A DNA stretch of 64,000 nt from Sutterella massiliensis (lineage in GTDB: Bacteria > Pseudomonadota > Gammaproteobacteria > Burkholderiales > Burkholderiaceae_F), in contig NZ_JACJJC010000013.1 in NCBI RefSeq assembly GCF_016899755.1, forward strand, positions 16,738-80,737, in the 5' to 3' direction. The notes beneath the pieces were generated by a model. That model saw only the letters and a list, made by a program, of their open reading frames with translations, was not told where the DNA came from and made no database searches. This document shows positions 18,308-26,753 of this stretch, piece by piece. The translations under genes and the position numbers were made by a program. The first letter of the stretch is position 1, and each line of letters starts with the position of its first letter.

Positions 18308-18652
18308 TCAAGGCACCTTGAAGCCGAAGGAGTGGCACTGGTCGCAGAAGTCGACGCTCTTTTCATGTCCGACGTGGCAGTTGTAGCAGTCGAGATCCTT
18401 GCCGTAATGCGGCGACGTGTGCGGATTTTCTGGTTTGACGTTCTTTGTGGCTTCTACGACCGCGTCCTTCGGATGGCATGCCGTGCAGGTGTCCGTCGTC
18501 GGCATTTCATCCTTCGTTTTGTGGCAGGTCGTGCAGTCCATGCCTTTTTGCGCATGGAAGTCCGCAATGTTGTCGGCGGCAAGCGTCGTGCCGCTTGCCA
18601 AGAACACCAGCGCTGCGGCGGCTGTTAGGAGGAGAGAAGTCTTAGCAGTCAT
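18308..18652 (-). CDS. Periplasmic tetrahaem cytochrome c, module A
   Basis: From the ATG at 18652 the protein has 114 residues. It has a signal peptide (MTAKTSLLLTAAAALVFLAS...LAA-DN) and four CxxCH haem sites (CTTCH, CTACH, CYNCH, CDQCH) plus additional His residues for second axial ligands. It resembles the small tetrahaem cytochromes and the haem domain of Shewanella-type flavocytochrome fumarate reductase, here as a separate subunit. It would pass electrons from a membrane quinol dehydrogenase to the flavoprotein encoded 131 bp upstream on the same strand. Longer in-frame readings to 18766 would spoil the signal peptide. Confidence 0.93.
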   Translation of the reverse strand: MTAKTSLLLTAAAALVFLASGTTLAADNIADFHAQKGMDCTTCHKTKDEMPTTDTCTACHPKDAVVEATKNVKPENPHTSPHYGKDLDCYNCHVGHEKSVDFCDQCHSFGFKVP

Positions 18653-18783
18653 GATCGGTTTCAGACCGAATCCGCCCGAGCGCGACTGCTGCCCGGGCGA
18701 TCCGAGTTGGCTCCTTGGGCGATTGAATGCCCGGGCGGCCGGCTTCGGAGGATGAAAGCCGTCCACCCGGGGGTATGCGCGGA

Positions 18784-20307
18784 TTATTCGCTCTTGGCGG
18801 CGTTCTGACCCGCGATGCGGCCGTTCACGAGGCAGTCGAGAATGGCGCAGGAGCCAAGGCGCACGGCGCCGTGCACGCCCGAGGTGGCTTCACCGGCGGC
18901 GTAGAGGCCGGCAATCGGCTTGCTGTCGACGATGTCGATCACGTGGCACTTCATGTCGGTGACGAGACCGCCCATGCAGTGGTGAACCTTCGGGCTCATT
19001 TCGGCGGCGTACCAGGGGCCTTCGGTGAGCGGCACCTGTTCGTTGTTGATGTAGCGGCCGAATTCCGGATCGTTCTTCGAGGTCACTGCCTTGTTGAAGC
19101 CCTCGACCGTCTTCTTGAGTTCGTCGGCCGGAATCTTGTAGTCGGCGGCGATTTCGTCGAGCGACTTGTATTCCTTGACGATGCCGTCGGCAACGAGCTT
19201 CTTGAGCATGCCCGGACGCGCGACTTCATAGGCCTTGAGGTTCGGGAGCGTGCAGATCGCAACGGCGCGGTGACCGTTCGTCTGTTCGACCATGATCGCG
19301 TCGGCGCGAACCTTGCGGTTGGCGAGTTCGTTCACGAAGCGCTTGCCCGTCGTAGAAACCCAGAGGCCGTATTCGGCAGCACCCGACTGCGCGAAGGTCC
19401 AGCCGAGGCCCATGCCCTTTTCCTTCGGGTTGTTCCACGGCGTGCACTGGATCCAGTCGTTCTGAACCTGCGCGCAGCCGATGCGGCTCGTTTCGCGCCA
19501 GAGTTCGGCCGTAGCACCCGGCTGGTTCGTGCTGTCGAGCTTTTCGGTGAGCTTCGGGTCCTGCATCATGCGGTAGGGCACGTCGCGCGAGAAGCCGCCG
19601 TAGCAGAGAACCACGCCCTTCTTCGCGCGGATGAACTTCGTCTTGCCGGAATCGGCCTTCGGGAAGCGATAGCCTTCGCGGACTTCGACGCCGACCACAC
19701 GGCCTTCGTCGTCGCGGAAGATGTGTTCGACGAGCGTACGGGTGCGGACCTTGACGCCGAGCTTTTCAAGGCGTTCGATTTCCTTCGAGACGATGCCCGA
19801 GCCCGAACCGTTCTTCGTGAAGACGTAGCGCGGCACGCTGTGGCCGCCTTCCTGGCCGATCGCGTCAAGGTTGTATTCGACACCGAGTTCGTTCACGGTC
19901 CACTCGTAGTTGGAGAGCGCGTTTTCGGCGAGGAGCTTCACCTTTTCGGGCTGGTTCATGTAAAGGCCCGCAACGAGGATGTCCTTGGCGAGGAGTTCGG
20001 GCGAGTCTTCGATCTTGTGCTTCTTCTGCTGCGGGCAACCCGTAGCAGTCAGAATGCCGCCGTTGATGACGGAGTTGCCGCCCGCGGTCGGCATCTTTTC
20101 AAGAACGATCGTGTCGGCGCCCGCCTTCTTGGCTTCAATGGCGGCAGCGAGGCCCGCAAAGCCCGAGCCGATCACGATGACGTCGACCGTTTCATCCCAC
20201 TTTTGCGGCAGCTTCACGGCGCCCGCTGCGTGCGCGGAACCGAAGAGGCCGAAGGCGCCCAAGGCGACGGAGCCCTTAAGAAGCGTGCGGCGATTGAGAT
20301 CTGACAT
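18784..20307 (-). CDS. Tat-exported FAD reductase, flavocytochrome c family (module A)
   Basis: This 507-residue protein begins at 20307 behind AGGAGA. NRRTLLKGS is a twin-arginine signal, so it is exported folded with FAD. The dinucleotide site is VIGSGFAGLAAA (45-56). Catalytic positions of fumarate-reductase-type flavocytochromes are all kept: Arg331 (proton-donor Arg in FVNELANR), His442-His443 (VHHCMGG) and Arg483 (VHGAVRLG). Where the fumarate enzymes have an IHPT substrate loop this protein has WIQCTP, so the substrate may not be fumarate; urocanate-, cinnamate- or other enoate-reductase activity are alternatives. It is paired with the downstream tetrahaem cytochrome and lies divergent from a TtrSR-like pair that may control it. 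Confidence 0.93.
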   Translation of the reverse strand: MSDLNRRTLLKGSVALGAFGLFGSAHAAGAVKLPQKWDETVDVIVIGSGFAGLAAAIEAKKAGADTIVLEKMPTAGGNSVINGGILTATGCPQQKKHKIEDSPELLAKDILVAGLYMNQPEKVKLLAENALSNYEWTVNELGVEYNLDAIGQEGGHSVPRYVFTKNGSGSGIVSKEIERLEKLGVKVRTRTLVEHIFRDDEGRVVGVEVREGYRFPKADSGKTKFIRAKKGVVLCYGGFSRDVPYRMMQDPKLTEKLDSTNQPGATAELWRETSRIGCAQVQNDWIQCTPWNNPKEKGMGLGWTFAQSGAAEYGLWVSTTGKRFVNELANRKVRADAIMVEQTNGHRAVAICTLPNLKAYEVARPGMLKKLVADGIVKEYKSLDEIAADYKIPADELKKTVEGFNKAVTSKNDPEFGRYINNEQVPLTEGPWYAAEMSPKVHHCMGGLVTDMKCHVIDIVDSKPIAGLYAAGEATSGVHGAVRLGSCAILDCLVNGRIAGQNAAKSE

Positions 20308-20383
20308 TTTTGCTCTCCTTTGATGAGCGGGCCGCTCCATTCTGCGCTTTGCTCTCGTGGGGACGGGATGCCCAGGGCCGGAT

Positions 20384-20396
20384 GTTCTCAGAGAAC
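20384..20396. promoter_or_regulatory. Perfect palindrome GTTCTC-A-GAGAAC, candidate operator
   Basis: This 13-bp inverted repeat lies 77 bp upstream of the module A flavoprotein start, in the 515-bp divergent region shared with the TtrSR-like operon. Size, symmetry and placement suit a dimeric regulator. The FixJ/TtrR-like protein encoded nearby is the obvious candidate, by inference only. Confidence 0.45.
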
Positions 20397-20558
20397 TCCG
20401 AGCATGGCGTCCCAAGCGAAAGAGCATTCAACGCGCGACGTGAACGAAGCTTCGAGCGCCGCTCGATTTCGACTGTGCCGTAGGGACGACTCCATCGACT
20501 TTTCGTCGAAAGGATTTTTGTGCCGCCCGCTGCGCGCAGACTCATTTTCGATCGCTCG

Positions 20559-20572
20559 ACCTCCTAGGAGGT
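20559..20572. promoter_or_regulatory. Perfect palindrome ACCTCCTAGGAGGT, candidate operator
   Basis: A 14-bp perfect inverted repeat lies about 250 bp from both divergent start codons. The AGGAGG half looks like a ribosome site, but the nearest ATG (20586) is 14 bases away and opens only a 34-codon frame. The palindrome is therefore the more interesting reading. Confidence 0.35.
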
Positions 20573-20822
20573 TTGCCCGAAACCAATGAAAACGTTCGAC
20601 GAAGGCGCTGCCGAATGCTGCCAAAATACACTTCGCCTGACGACATGCAGTTGGGAGATCGCTTCTGCGGCAGGGATTTCAAAGAAGTAGATTCGTGCCT
20701 CGCGCAAAGGAACGCCAACGTTGTGCGATTCCCTGCAGGACTAGGCAAAAGGCTTTGGAAGGGGCAAGATTTGTCTGAAAAGAATATCGAGTCGAAGAAA
20801 AAGGTGAAAAAGCGGGGAGCGC

Positions 20823-22985
20823 ATGAAGAGGAGAGTCGAGCAATCGATGCAGCAAGCGAAGCGCTGCGGCGTACGGGGGCGCTTGGTTTGTCCGGTCGCC
20901 TGCCGCTTGACCCTCGCTGCGTGCATTCTCTTATCGGGTTTGTTGGCCGGTCTTGTCGCCACAACGGCCCGCGCGGAAATCGTAGCCGTCGAAACGGGCC
21001 CCGAGCAGCCCAAAGCGGTCGCGCCCGTCACGACGACACCCGCGCCCTTCGTGCTGCCTGTCTTTGAAACGCCTGCGCCGCCGCACCGAGAAAAGGCGCT
21101 TGGGGCGGATGCGCCGATGCCCGAGGGTGTCAACCTTGACGAAGGCGAGCGGCTTCGCATACGCGTGGGCGTGCTTGCTTATTCGCCGCCATGGTACGAC
21201 GGGGCGTTTGTTGACGAATCGCTGCAGTACCTGCGCTGGCAGCTGCCGCGCTACGAATTCGTCGTCCGCTACTATCCGCCCGAAGCGCTTCGCGCGGCAA
21301 TCCGAAAGCGCGAAGTGGATGTGGCGGCAGCTTCAACGACCTTCTTTCACGCCGAGCGCATGCCGACGCTGCGCGAACTGGCGGCGATCGTTTCGGACAC
21401 CGCTTCGGACCCGAGCCGTGCGGCGGCAGCGGCCGTCATCGTTCGCAGCGACAGTCCGCTTGAACGCATTGAGGACCTCAAAGGCCGTCGCGTTTCGGTT
21501 GTGGCCGACGAAGAAACGCCGGGTCTCTACGAAGTGCTCTACGAAGCGGCCAAGGCCGGGCACGACGCCGACACGTTTTTGGGTAGCCTCGTTCGCCGTC
21601 CGCCGCTTGAGATGAAGGGCGTTATTGACGACGTGCTCGATGGTCGGGCGGACGCAGGGATCTTGCGCGCCTGTTTCCTTGAGGACCTCTGGCGTGCGGG
21701 GAGCGTGAGCTACCAGAACCAAATTCGCGTGCTCGACCGCCGAAAGGGTGACGGGCTCGTCTGCTATCACTCGACGGACCTGTATCCGGGGTGGACGCTC
21801 GTTTCGAGCGAATCGCTGCCGCAGCGCGCGGCCCGCGAAATTACGGCGGAACTCCTCACGAAGCCCCAAAACGCCTGGGGGCAGTACTGGAGCGTTTCGA
21901 CGGACCACTCTGCCGTGATCGAGATGTACCGCACGTTGAAGCTCGGGTCCTTTGCGTACCTGCGCGACTGGACGCTTGAGCGCATCTGGCGCGAGTACTG
22001 GCCCGCGATTGTGATCGGGTTCTTCACGCTTCTCACACTCCTTATTCACGGTGTCGTACTCGAAAAGCTGGTGCGTCGCCGCACGCGGGAGCTCGAGCGC
22101 GTACACGCCGAGCAGGCGCAGGCGCAGCGCGAAGCGCGCGAACTCACCGAACGCCTTGACGCGCTTGAGCGCGCGGGTGCCGTTGGTCAGCTTTCGAGCA
22201 TTGTCGCGCACGAAATGAAGCAGCCCCTTGCCGTCATCCAGAACCTCTCTCGCGGGACGCTTCGCATTCTCGAAGACGAAGCGCCGGATTTGGGCGATGC
22301 GGCCGAGGCGGTGGAGAGCATCAACCGCGAAGCCGAACGCGCTGCGGGCGTCATCGATCGCGTGCGCGCCTACGGCAAGGGCCACGCGGATCGCGAACGG
22401 CTGTCGCTCGAGCGGGCGGTAAAGCGCTGTGTCGAGCGCTTCATTGCGTCCGGCAAGAGTCGTCTCGTTGAGATTCGTTTTGGCAGGCTCGAAGCGGGCG
22501 ACGTTTTCGTCAATCCGATCGACCTTGAGCTCATCGTTATCAATCTCCTTTCAAATGCCGTCAATGCCGCTTCGACACGCAACCGTCCGACCGTTGAAGT
22601 GAGTGTCGAGAGGGAGCCCGAAGCGAAGGCCAAAAGCGGGAACGTCGAGATGGCGGGCGGCAGTGAAGCGCCCGCCATGATGCGGCTTTCCGTTGCGGAC
22701 AACGGGCCCGCGCTGACGCAGGCCGCCTTCGATTCGCTCGGGCGCACCGTGCTCAAGTCTTCGAGCAAGGGACTCGGGCTCGGTCTTTTGATCGTGAAGA
22801 GTCTTACCGAGAGCTATGTCGGTCGGCTCACCTTCGAGCGCGCAGCGAACGGGGGGACGATTGCGGTCGTTCGGCTCCCCGTTGCGGCGCCCTCGGCGGG
22901 CGCTTCCGATGCTGAGACCGCCGCACGATCGGCAAACACCTATTCAACCATTGAGGCCACGCAAGCCAAGGATTCACCGACATGA
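20823..22985 (+). CDS. Sensor histidine kinase with periplasmic PhnD-like ligand domain (TtrS-like)
   Basis: Membrane-bound sensor kinase of 720 residues. An N-terminal signal/anchor (about 28-50) is followed by a periplasmic substrate-binding-protein fold of the phosphonate-binding PhnD type (about 95-370: RVGVLAYSPPWYDGAF, LKGRRVSVVADEETPGLYEV). Next come one membrane helix (about 394-417), a coiled coil, a HisKA domain with phospho-acceptor His463 (VAHEMKQPL) and an ATPase domain with NLLSNAVNA, DNGP and GLGLGLLIVKSL. The layout matches TtrS, the tetrathionate sensor, but no tetrathionate reductase genes are present. The neighbours suggest it senses the substrate of reductase A. It overlaps the next gene by four bases (ATGA). 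Confidence 0.9.
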   Translation: MKRRVEQSMQQAKRCGVRGRLVCPVACRLTLAACILLSGLLAGLVATTARAEIVAVETGPEQPKAVAPVTTTPAPFVLPVFETPAPPHREKALGADAPMPEGVNLDEGERLRIRVGVLAYSPPWYDGAFVDESLQYLRWQLPRYEFVVRYYPPEALRAAIRKREVDVAAASTTFFHAERMPTLRELAAIVSDTASDPSRAAAAAVIVRSDSPLERIEDLKGRRVSVVADEETPGLYEVLYEAAKAGHDADTFLGSLVRRPPLEMKGVIDDVLDGRADAGILRACFLEDLWRAGSVSYQNQIRVLDRRKGDGLVCYHSTDLYPGWTLVSSESLPQRAAREITAELLTKPQNAWGQYWSVSTDHSAVIEMYRTLKLGSFAYLRDWTLERIWREYWPAIVIGFFTLLTLLIHGVVLEKLVRRRTRELERVHAEQAQAQREARELTERLDALERAGAVGQLSSIVAHEMKQPLAVIQNLSRGTLRILEDEAPDLGDAAEAVESINREAERAAGVIDRVRAYGKGHADRERLSLERAVKRCVERFIASGKSRLVEIRFGRLEAGDVFVNPIDLELIVINLLSNAVNAASTRNRPTVEVSVEREPEAKAKSGNVEMAGGSEAPAMMRLSVADNGPALTQAAFDSLGRTVLKSSSKGLGLGLLIVKSLTESYVGRLTFERAANGGTIAVVRLPVAAPSAGASDAETAARSANTYSTIEATQAKDSPT

Positions 22986-23632
22986 CCGAGCGCCATTTCG
23001 AAACCGATAAAACCGCGCAGCCGCTCGTTCGCATCGTGGACGATGACGAGCAGGTGCGCAGTTCACTCGCCTTCATGCTGCGTCAGGAGGGCTACGAGTG
23101 CGAGGCTTACGAAAGCGCCCGCGCATTTCTCACGGGCGACAGTCCTTCGCGTCCGGGCTGCCTCGTCCTTGACGTTCGCATGCCCGATATGACGGGGCTC
23201 GAACTGCAGGACGAAATGATTCGGCGCGGCATGACGCTGCCGATCGTCTTTCTTTCCGCGCACGGCGACATCGACATGGCGGTCGACACGATGCAAAAGG
23301 GCGCGGCCGCTTTTGTGCAGAAGACGGCCGACCGGAGCCGCCTGGTCGATGCAATTCACCGGGCGGTAGCGCGCAGCACGGGTCCCGCAGCGGATCCAGG
23401 CGTTGAGGTTGCGCGCTGGCATGCGCTCACGGACCGAGAACGCGAGGTGGCCGAACTCATTGCCGAGGGGCTTTTGAATCGCGAAGTGGGCGAGCGATTG
23501 GGCGGCATTTCGGTCAAAACCGTTCAGGTGCATCGCGGGGAAGTCTGCCGAAAGCTCGGCGTTAAAGGGGCCTCGGGCATTTCGCAGGCGGTGCGGCGCA
23601 TACGCGCGATTCTCGGCGACGAGGAGGCGTAA
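22982..23632 (+). CDS. FixJ/TtrR-family response regulator
   Basis: A receiver domain with Asp64 as phosphorylation site (LVLDVRMPDMTG) and the acidic DDDE cluster near 20-23 is joined to a LuxR-type helix-turn-helix (about 148-200: TDREREVAELIAEGLLNREVGERLG, VKTVQVHR). The switch Lys114 is followed by Thr-Ala rather than the usual Pro-Phe. At 216 residues it has normal size for the FixJ/TtrR group. Its ATG lies inside the kinase stop (ATGA) and its TAA shares a base with the next ATG, so the three genes are translationally coupled. It probably activates the reductase genes, perhaps through the palindromes in the divergent region. Confidence 0.92.
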   Translation: MTERHFETDKTAQPLVRIVDDDEQVRSSLAFMLRQEGYECEAYESARAFLTGDSPSRPGCLVLDVRMPDMTGLELQDEMIRRGMTLPIVFLSAHGDIDMAVDTMQKGAAAFVQKTADRSRLVDAIHRAVARSTGPAADPGVEVARWHALTDREREVAELIAEGLLNREVGERLGGISVKTVQVHRGEVCRKLGVKGASGISQAVRRIRAILGDEEA

Positions 23633-25236
23633 TGAAGCAAAAGAACTTTTCTGCCTATGCAGCAGAACTCGCCAGACGACGCATACTGCGTTCGGGCGCT
23701 TGGGCGGGACTCGGGCTCGCTGCGGGCGGTCTTTCGAGGGCATACGCTTCAGCGGATGCGGAAGATGCCGACTTTCTGCAGAGCGAAGGCACGGGACATC
23801 CTGTTCGCGTTGACGCCGAGCAGCGCGAGGACTGGGACGTCGTTGTGATCGGTTCGGGAGCGGCGGGGCTCGCCGCCGCGCTTGAAGCGCGCCGCGCGGG
23901 GGCGCGCGTCGTCATTCTCGAAAAGATGGGCAGCATCGGCGGCAATTCGGTGATTTCCGAAGGACTGGTGGGCGTGCCGGGTACGCCCATGCAGGCTGCG
24001 CTCGGCATTCACGATTCGCCTGAACTCTTTGCGGCGGACCTTTTGGCTGCGGGCTACGTCAACCATCCGGGCAAGGTGCGGGTGCTCGCTCAAAAGGCGC
24101 TTGAAACGTTCGAGTGGACGCGCGACGAATTGGGCGTTCGCTGGTGGGAGGACCGCCTCGAGTATGAGCTCGGCCAGAGCGTGCGACGAACGGCCGTTAT
24201 CCGCGAAGCCAAGGGCGGCGGCCTCGTTTATCCGCTGTACGAACGCGCACGGGCGCTCGGCGTCGTGATCCGGCTGCGTACGAAGGCGCTCCACCTCCTT
24301 GAGGCTGAGCGACTCGGTGAGCGGCGCGTTGCGGCCGTACTCGCCGAAGACGCCTCGAGCGGCACGAGAATCGTTTTTCACGCCAGGCGCGGTGTCGTGC
24401 TCGCTTCCGGGGGCTTTTCGAGCGACATAGAACTGCGGCAAATGCAGAACTGGCGCTTGTCCGCGCGTGTCGGTACCGCGACGCAGCCGGGCTCCACGGG
24501 CGAAATGCTGCGCGAAGCAGCCCGCATCGGCGCGTGGCTGCTGCATCTCGAATACATCCACTGCATTCCGGACGCGAGTCCCGATGAAAAGGGCTGGGGC
24601 ACAACCTGGAAATTCAGCCGCTACTGTGCGGCCACGCAGGGCATCTGGGCGGTGCGCCAGACGGGACAACGCTTCGTCAATGAAACGGGCGGCAACGTCG
24701 ACAAGACAAACGCGATCTTCGATTTGCTTAACGCCGGACTGGAGCCCGTAGCCATTTCGGATGCGCGTGCCGTACGGCATCCGCAGTCGGTGATTTTCGG
24801 CACGAGCGACGTTGAGGCGCTCGTTGCGCGCGGGTTCGTGAGCCGCTATCCGACGCTCGAAGCGCTTGCCGAAGGACGCCGCATTCCGCTTGCGGCACTT
24901 CAAGCAACCGTTGCGCGCTACAACGACGCCTTGCGAAGCGGGCGCGAGCGCGACGAGATGGGCCGGCGCATCTCGCCCATTGCCGAACCCATGGAAGAGG
25001 GGCCCTGGTTCGCGAGTCCGATGCTTGCCAAGGTCCTCATGTGCAGCGGCGGCATCGCGGCGGACGACTGTGCGCGGGTGCTCTCCGTCGTGGACGATCG
25101 GCCGATTCCGGGGCTCTATGCGGCGGGCGAAGTTACGGGCGGCCTGCACGGGATTGCGTTCGTGGGCTCGGCGGGCCTTTTGGATGCGCTCGTTTTCGGA
25201 CGCATTGCCGGACAGTGTGCGGCGAAGTCTCTTTAG
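23632..25236 (+). CDS. Tat-exported flavoprotein B, paralogue of A with lost catalytic residues
   Basis: This 534-residue protein has a Tat-type leader (ARRRILRSGAWAGLG) and an FAD site, VVIGSGAAGLAAALEA (71-86). It aligns well with flavoprotein A throughout the first domain (for example DSPELFAADLLAAGYV against DSPELLAKDILVAGLY). However, the three catalytic positions are changed: Asn355 for the proton-donor Arg (FVNETGGN), Leu469-Met470 for the His pair (VLMCSGG) and Phe510 for the substrate Arg (LHGIAFVG). No cytochrome gene follows. It therefore either acts on a different substrate with a different electron partner, or is a non-catalytic flavin or ligand-binding accessory of the sensor kinase with which it is translationally coupled. 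Confidence 0.9.
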   Translation: MKQKNFSAYAAELARRRILRSGAWAGLGLAAGGLSRAYASADAEDADFLQSEGTGHPVRVDAEQREDWDVVVIGSGAAGLAAALEARRAGARVVILEKMGSIGGNSVISEGLVGVPGTPMQAALGIHDSPELFAADLLAAGYVNHPGKVRVLAQKALETFEWTRDELGVRWWEDRLEYELGQSVRRTAVIREAKGGGLVYPLYERARALGVVIRLRTKALHLLEAERLGERRVAAVLAEDASSGTRIVFHARRGVVLASGGFSSDIELRQMQNWRLSARVGTATQPGSTGEMLREAARIGAWLLHLEYIHCIPDASPDEKGWGTTWKFSRYCAATQGIWAVRQTGQRFVNETGGNVDKTNAIFDLLNAGLEPVAISDARAVRHPQSVIFGTSDVEALVARGFVSRYPTLEALAEGRRIPLAALQATVARYNDALRSGRERDEMGRRISPIAEPMEEGPWFASPMLAKVLMCSGGIAADDCARVLSVVDDRPIPGLYAAGEVTGGLHGIAFVGSAGLLDALVFGRIAGQCAAKSL

Positions 25237-25376
25237 ACGCAGAAAAGCGGCGAAACGATTTTTAGCCACTCTGTCGAGCCCGCGGCGTCACGATTGTTCG
25301 AGAATCGGAGAAGCAGTCGACGAATCGTGTGCTTCGTGCGAGCGTCGAGCGCGTTCGCCTTCTCTCGAGTTTATAG

Positions 25377-26660
25377 ATGACTCCTCTACGCTGCGCTTCT
25401 TCATTTGACAGTCCGTCCGCCGTGCTCAAGCGCTGGGCGCTCGTTGGGCTCTCGGCGCTTGTTGTGGGCGGGACGCTCTTTCTCATTGATTACGGTGCAT
25501 TCGGCCGATACGACTATGTGGCCGATGCTGCGCCGGTCGATCCGGTGGTGCGGGCGCGCAGCCTGCTGGATGAGGGGAAGCTTCTTGAAGCGCAGGAATG
25601 GATTGAGCTCTATTTGTCGCTGCCGGGCGAAAGCGCCAAGCTTTGGTCAGGCGAAAAGGATGCCAGCGAGAGAGCGTCGGCAGAGAAGGCGGCGCTTCGT
25701 ACAATGCTCGCCGACGTTAAGGAAAAGCGTGAATCGATCGCTTATCAGGCCGACGAAATCGCCAAAGGCTTTTTCTTCGGCGAAAGCGCCGAACCCTACG
25801 GTCAGGGTGCGGAGGTGGTTTCAAACTTCTTCGTCGTAGGGGACATTCGAGATCTGGCTACGTCAGGCATCAAGTGGCTTGAGGGCGAGGACGTCGACTA
25901 TTTCGTCACAGTGTTGTCGGCTGCGGGGATTGCGCTTACCATCGCTTCCTTCGGGCCGCAGGCGCCCGCTGCTGCGTCGGCCAAGACGGCATTTTCAGCG
26001 CTCAAAGTCGCAAAGCGAGCGGGCAAAGTGCCGCCCGCTCTCGAGCGCGAGGTGCTCGAACTTGCCGGTCGCGCTGCCAAAGGAGAAGCTAAGCTTGCCG
26101 AAGTCGCCGCTCCTTTAGCCGACTTGGCGTCGTTTGCCAAATCGCACGGAAGCGCGGCGGCCCTTGAAGCGGTCGGGCGCAGCGAGAAGCTGGCTGACCT
26201 CCCGCGTGTTGTCAAAGCAGCGGAAGGCTTCGGCGACGAGGCGGCCGCGGCGCTTCGCTTTGGCGGTCGAGACGTGGTTAAGGCAGTCGAAAAGCACGGT
26301 GCGACGGAAGTCAAAGCCGTCATGAAGTACGGCGAGGACGCGGTCGGGAAGCTTTCGCGAATGGAAAAAGGAACGGCGAAGACGCTTTTGCGCGATATGC
26401 GCCGCTACGCATTCCTTTCGGGAAAGGCTGTCGTTCGCGCTACCCGAACGGTACTTGCAGCCGTTGGGTTATTCGGTTCGGTTCTTGGGGCGCTCCTCTC
26501 TGCCGCCGTGCTTCTTAAAGGGGTGCTCGCCGGCGTTTTGCGTTTTTTGTTGTGGCTTTCCCAAAAAAGCGCTCTGAGAAGACGTATGACGGCGAGCCGC
26601 GCCGGGAGTGCGGTCGACGAGGTCCGGGACAGAGACGGCCGTGTGGAACCGAAGTTCTGA
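25377..26660 (+). CDS. Membrane-anchored protein of unknown function
   Basis: I do not recognise this 427-residue protein. It has a membrane helix near the N-terminus (WALVGLSALVVGGTLFLIDYG, about 19-39) and a polar Glu/Lys-rich helical part (about 60-130). A hydrophobic stretch follows near 177-200. Next comes an Ala/Lys/Glu-rich helical region with repeat-like units (VVKAAEGFGDEAAAAL, VVKAVEKHGATEVKAV, AVMKYGEDAVGKL; about 280-325). Near the C-terminus there are one or two strong membrane helices (about 355-395) and a basic tail. The AVxKHG/AVxKYG-like units suggest a duplicated helical hairpin. The ATG at 25377 has no good ribosome site. It begins 140 bp after flavoprotein B with no terminator between, so it may be the last gene of that operon. 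An IS630 element sits 64 bp downstream. Confidence 0.65.
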   Translation: MTPLRCASSFDSPSAVLKRWALVGLSALVVGGTLFLIDYGAFGRYDYVADAAPVDPVVRARSLLDEGKLLEAQEWIELYLSLPGESAKLWSGEKDASERASAEKAALRTMLADVKEKRESIAYQADEIAKGFFFGESAEPYGQGAEVVSNFFVVGDIRDLATSGIKWLEGEDVDYFVTVLSAAGIALTIASFGPQAPAAASAKTAFSALKVAKRAGKVPPALEREVLELAGRAAKGEAKLAEVAAPLADLASFAKSHGSAAALEAVGRSEKLADLPRVVKAAEGFGDEAAAALRFGGRDVVKAVEKHGATEVKAVMKYGEDAVGKLSRMEKGTAKTLLRDMRRYAFLSGKAVVRATRTVLAAVGLFGSVLGALLSAAVLLKGVLAGVLRFLLWLSQKSALRRRMTASRAGSAVDEVRDRDGRVEPKF

Positions 26661-26724
26661 GTGGTGCAGCAAGAAGACAGCGTGCACTGTTTAAGCGAAC
26701 CCCAAATTTTTGACTGCCGCTCTA

Positions 26725-26753
26725 GTACAACGTTCGTTAAATAACGCTATTAA
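26725..26753 (+). repeat. Left terminal inverted repeat of the IS630 element
   Basis: Begins GTACAACGTTCG and ends CGCTATTAA. It matches the reverse complement of 27966-27994 at 26 of 29 positions. The outer flank is TA. Confidence 0.9.

Noticed and set aside
18727..20304. 525-codon plus-strand frame opposite flavoprotein A
   Set aside because: Antisense shadow; low-complexity text with no recognisable domain.
20586..20690. 34-codon frame after AGGAGG, possible leader peptide of the TtrSR-like operon
   Set aside because: The AGGAGG is 14 bases from the ATG, too far, and is half of a perfect palindrome. The peptide has no attenuator-like run of codons.
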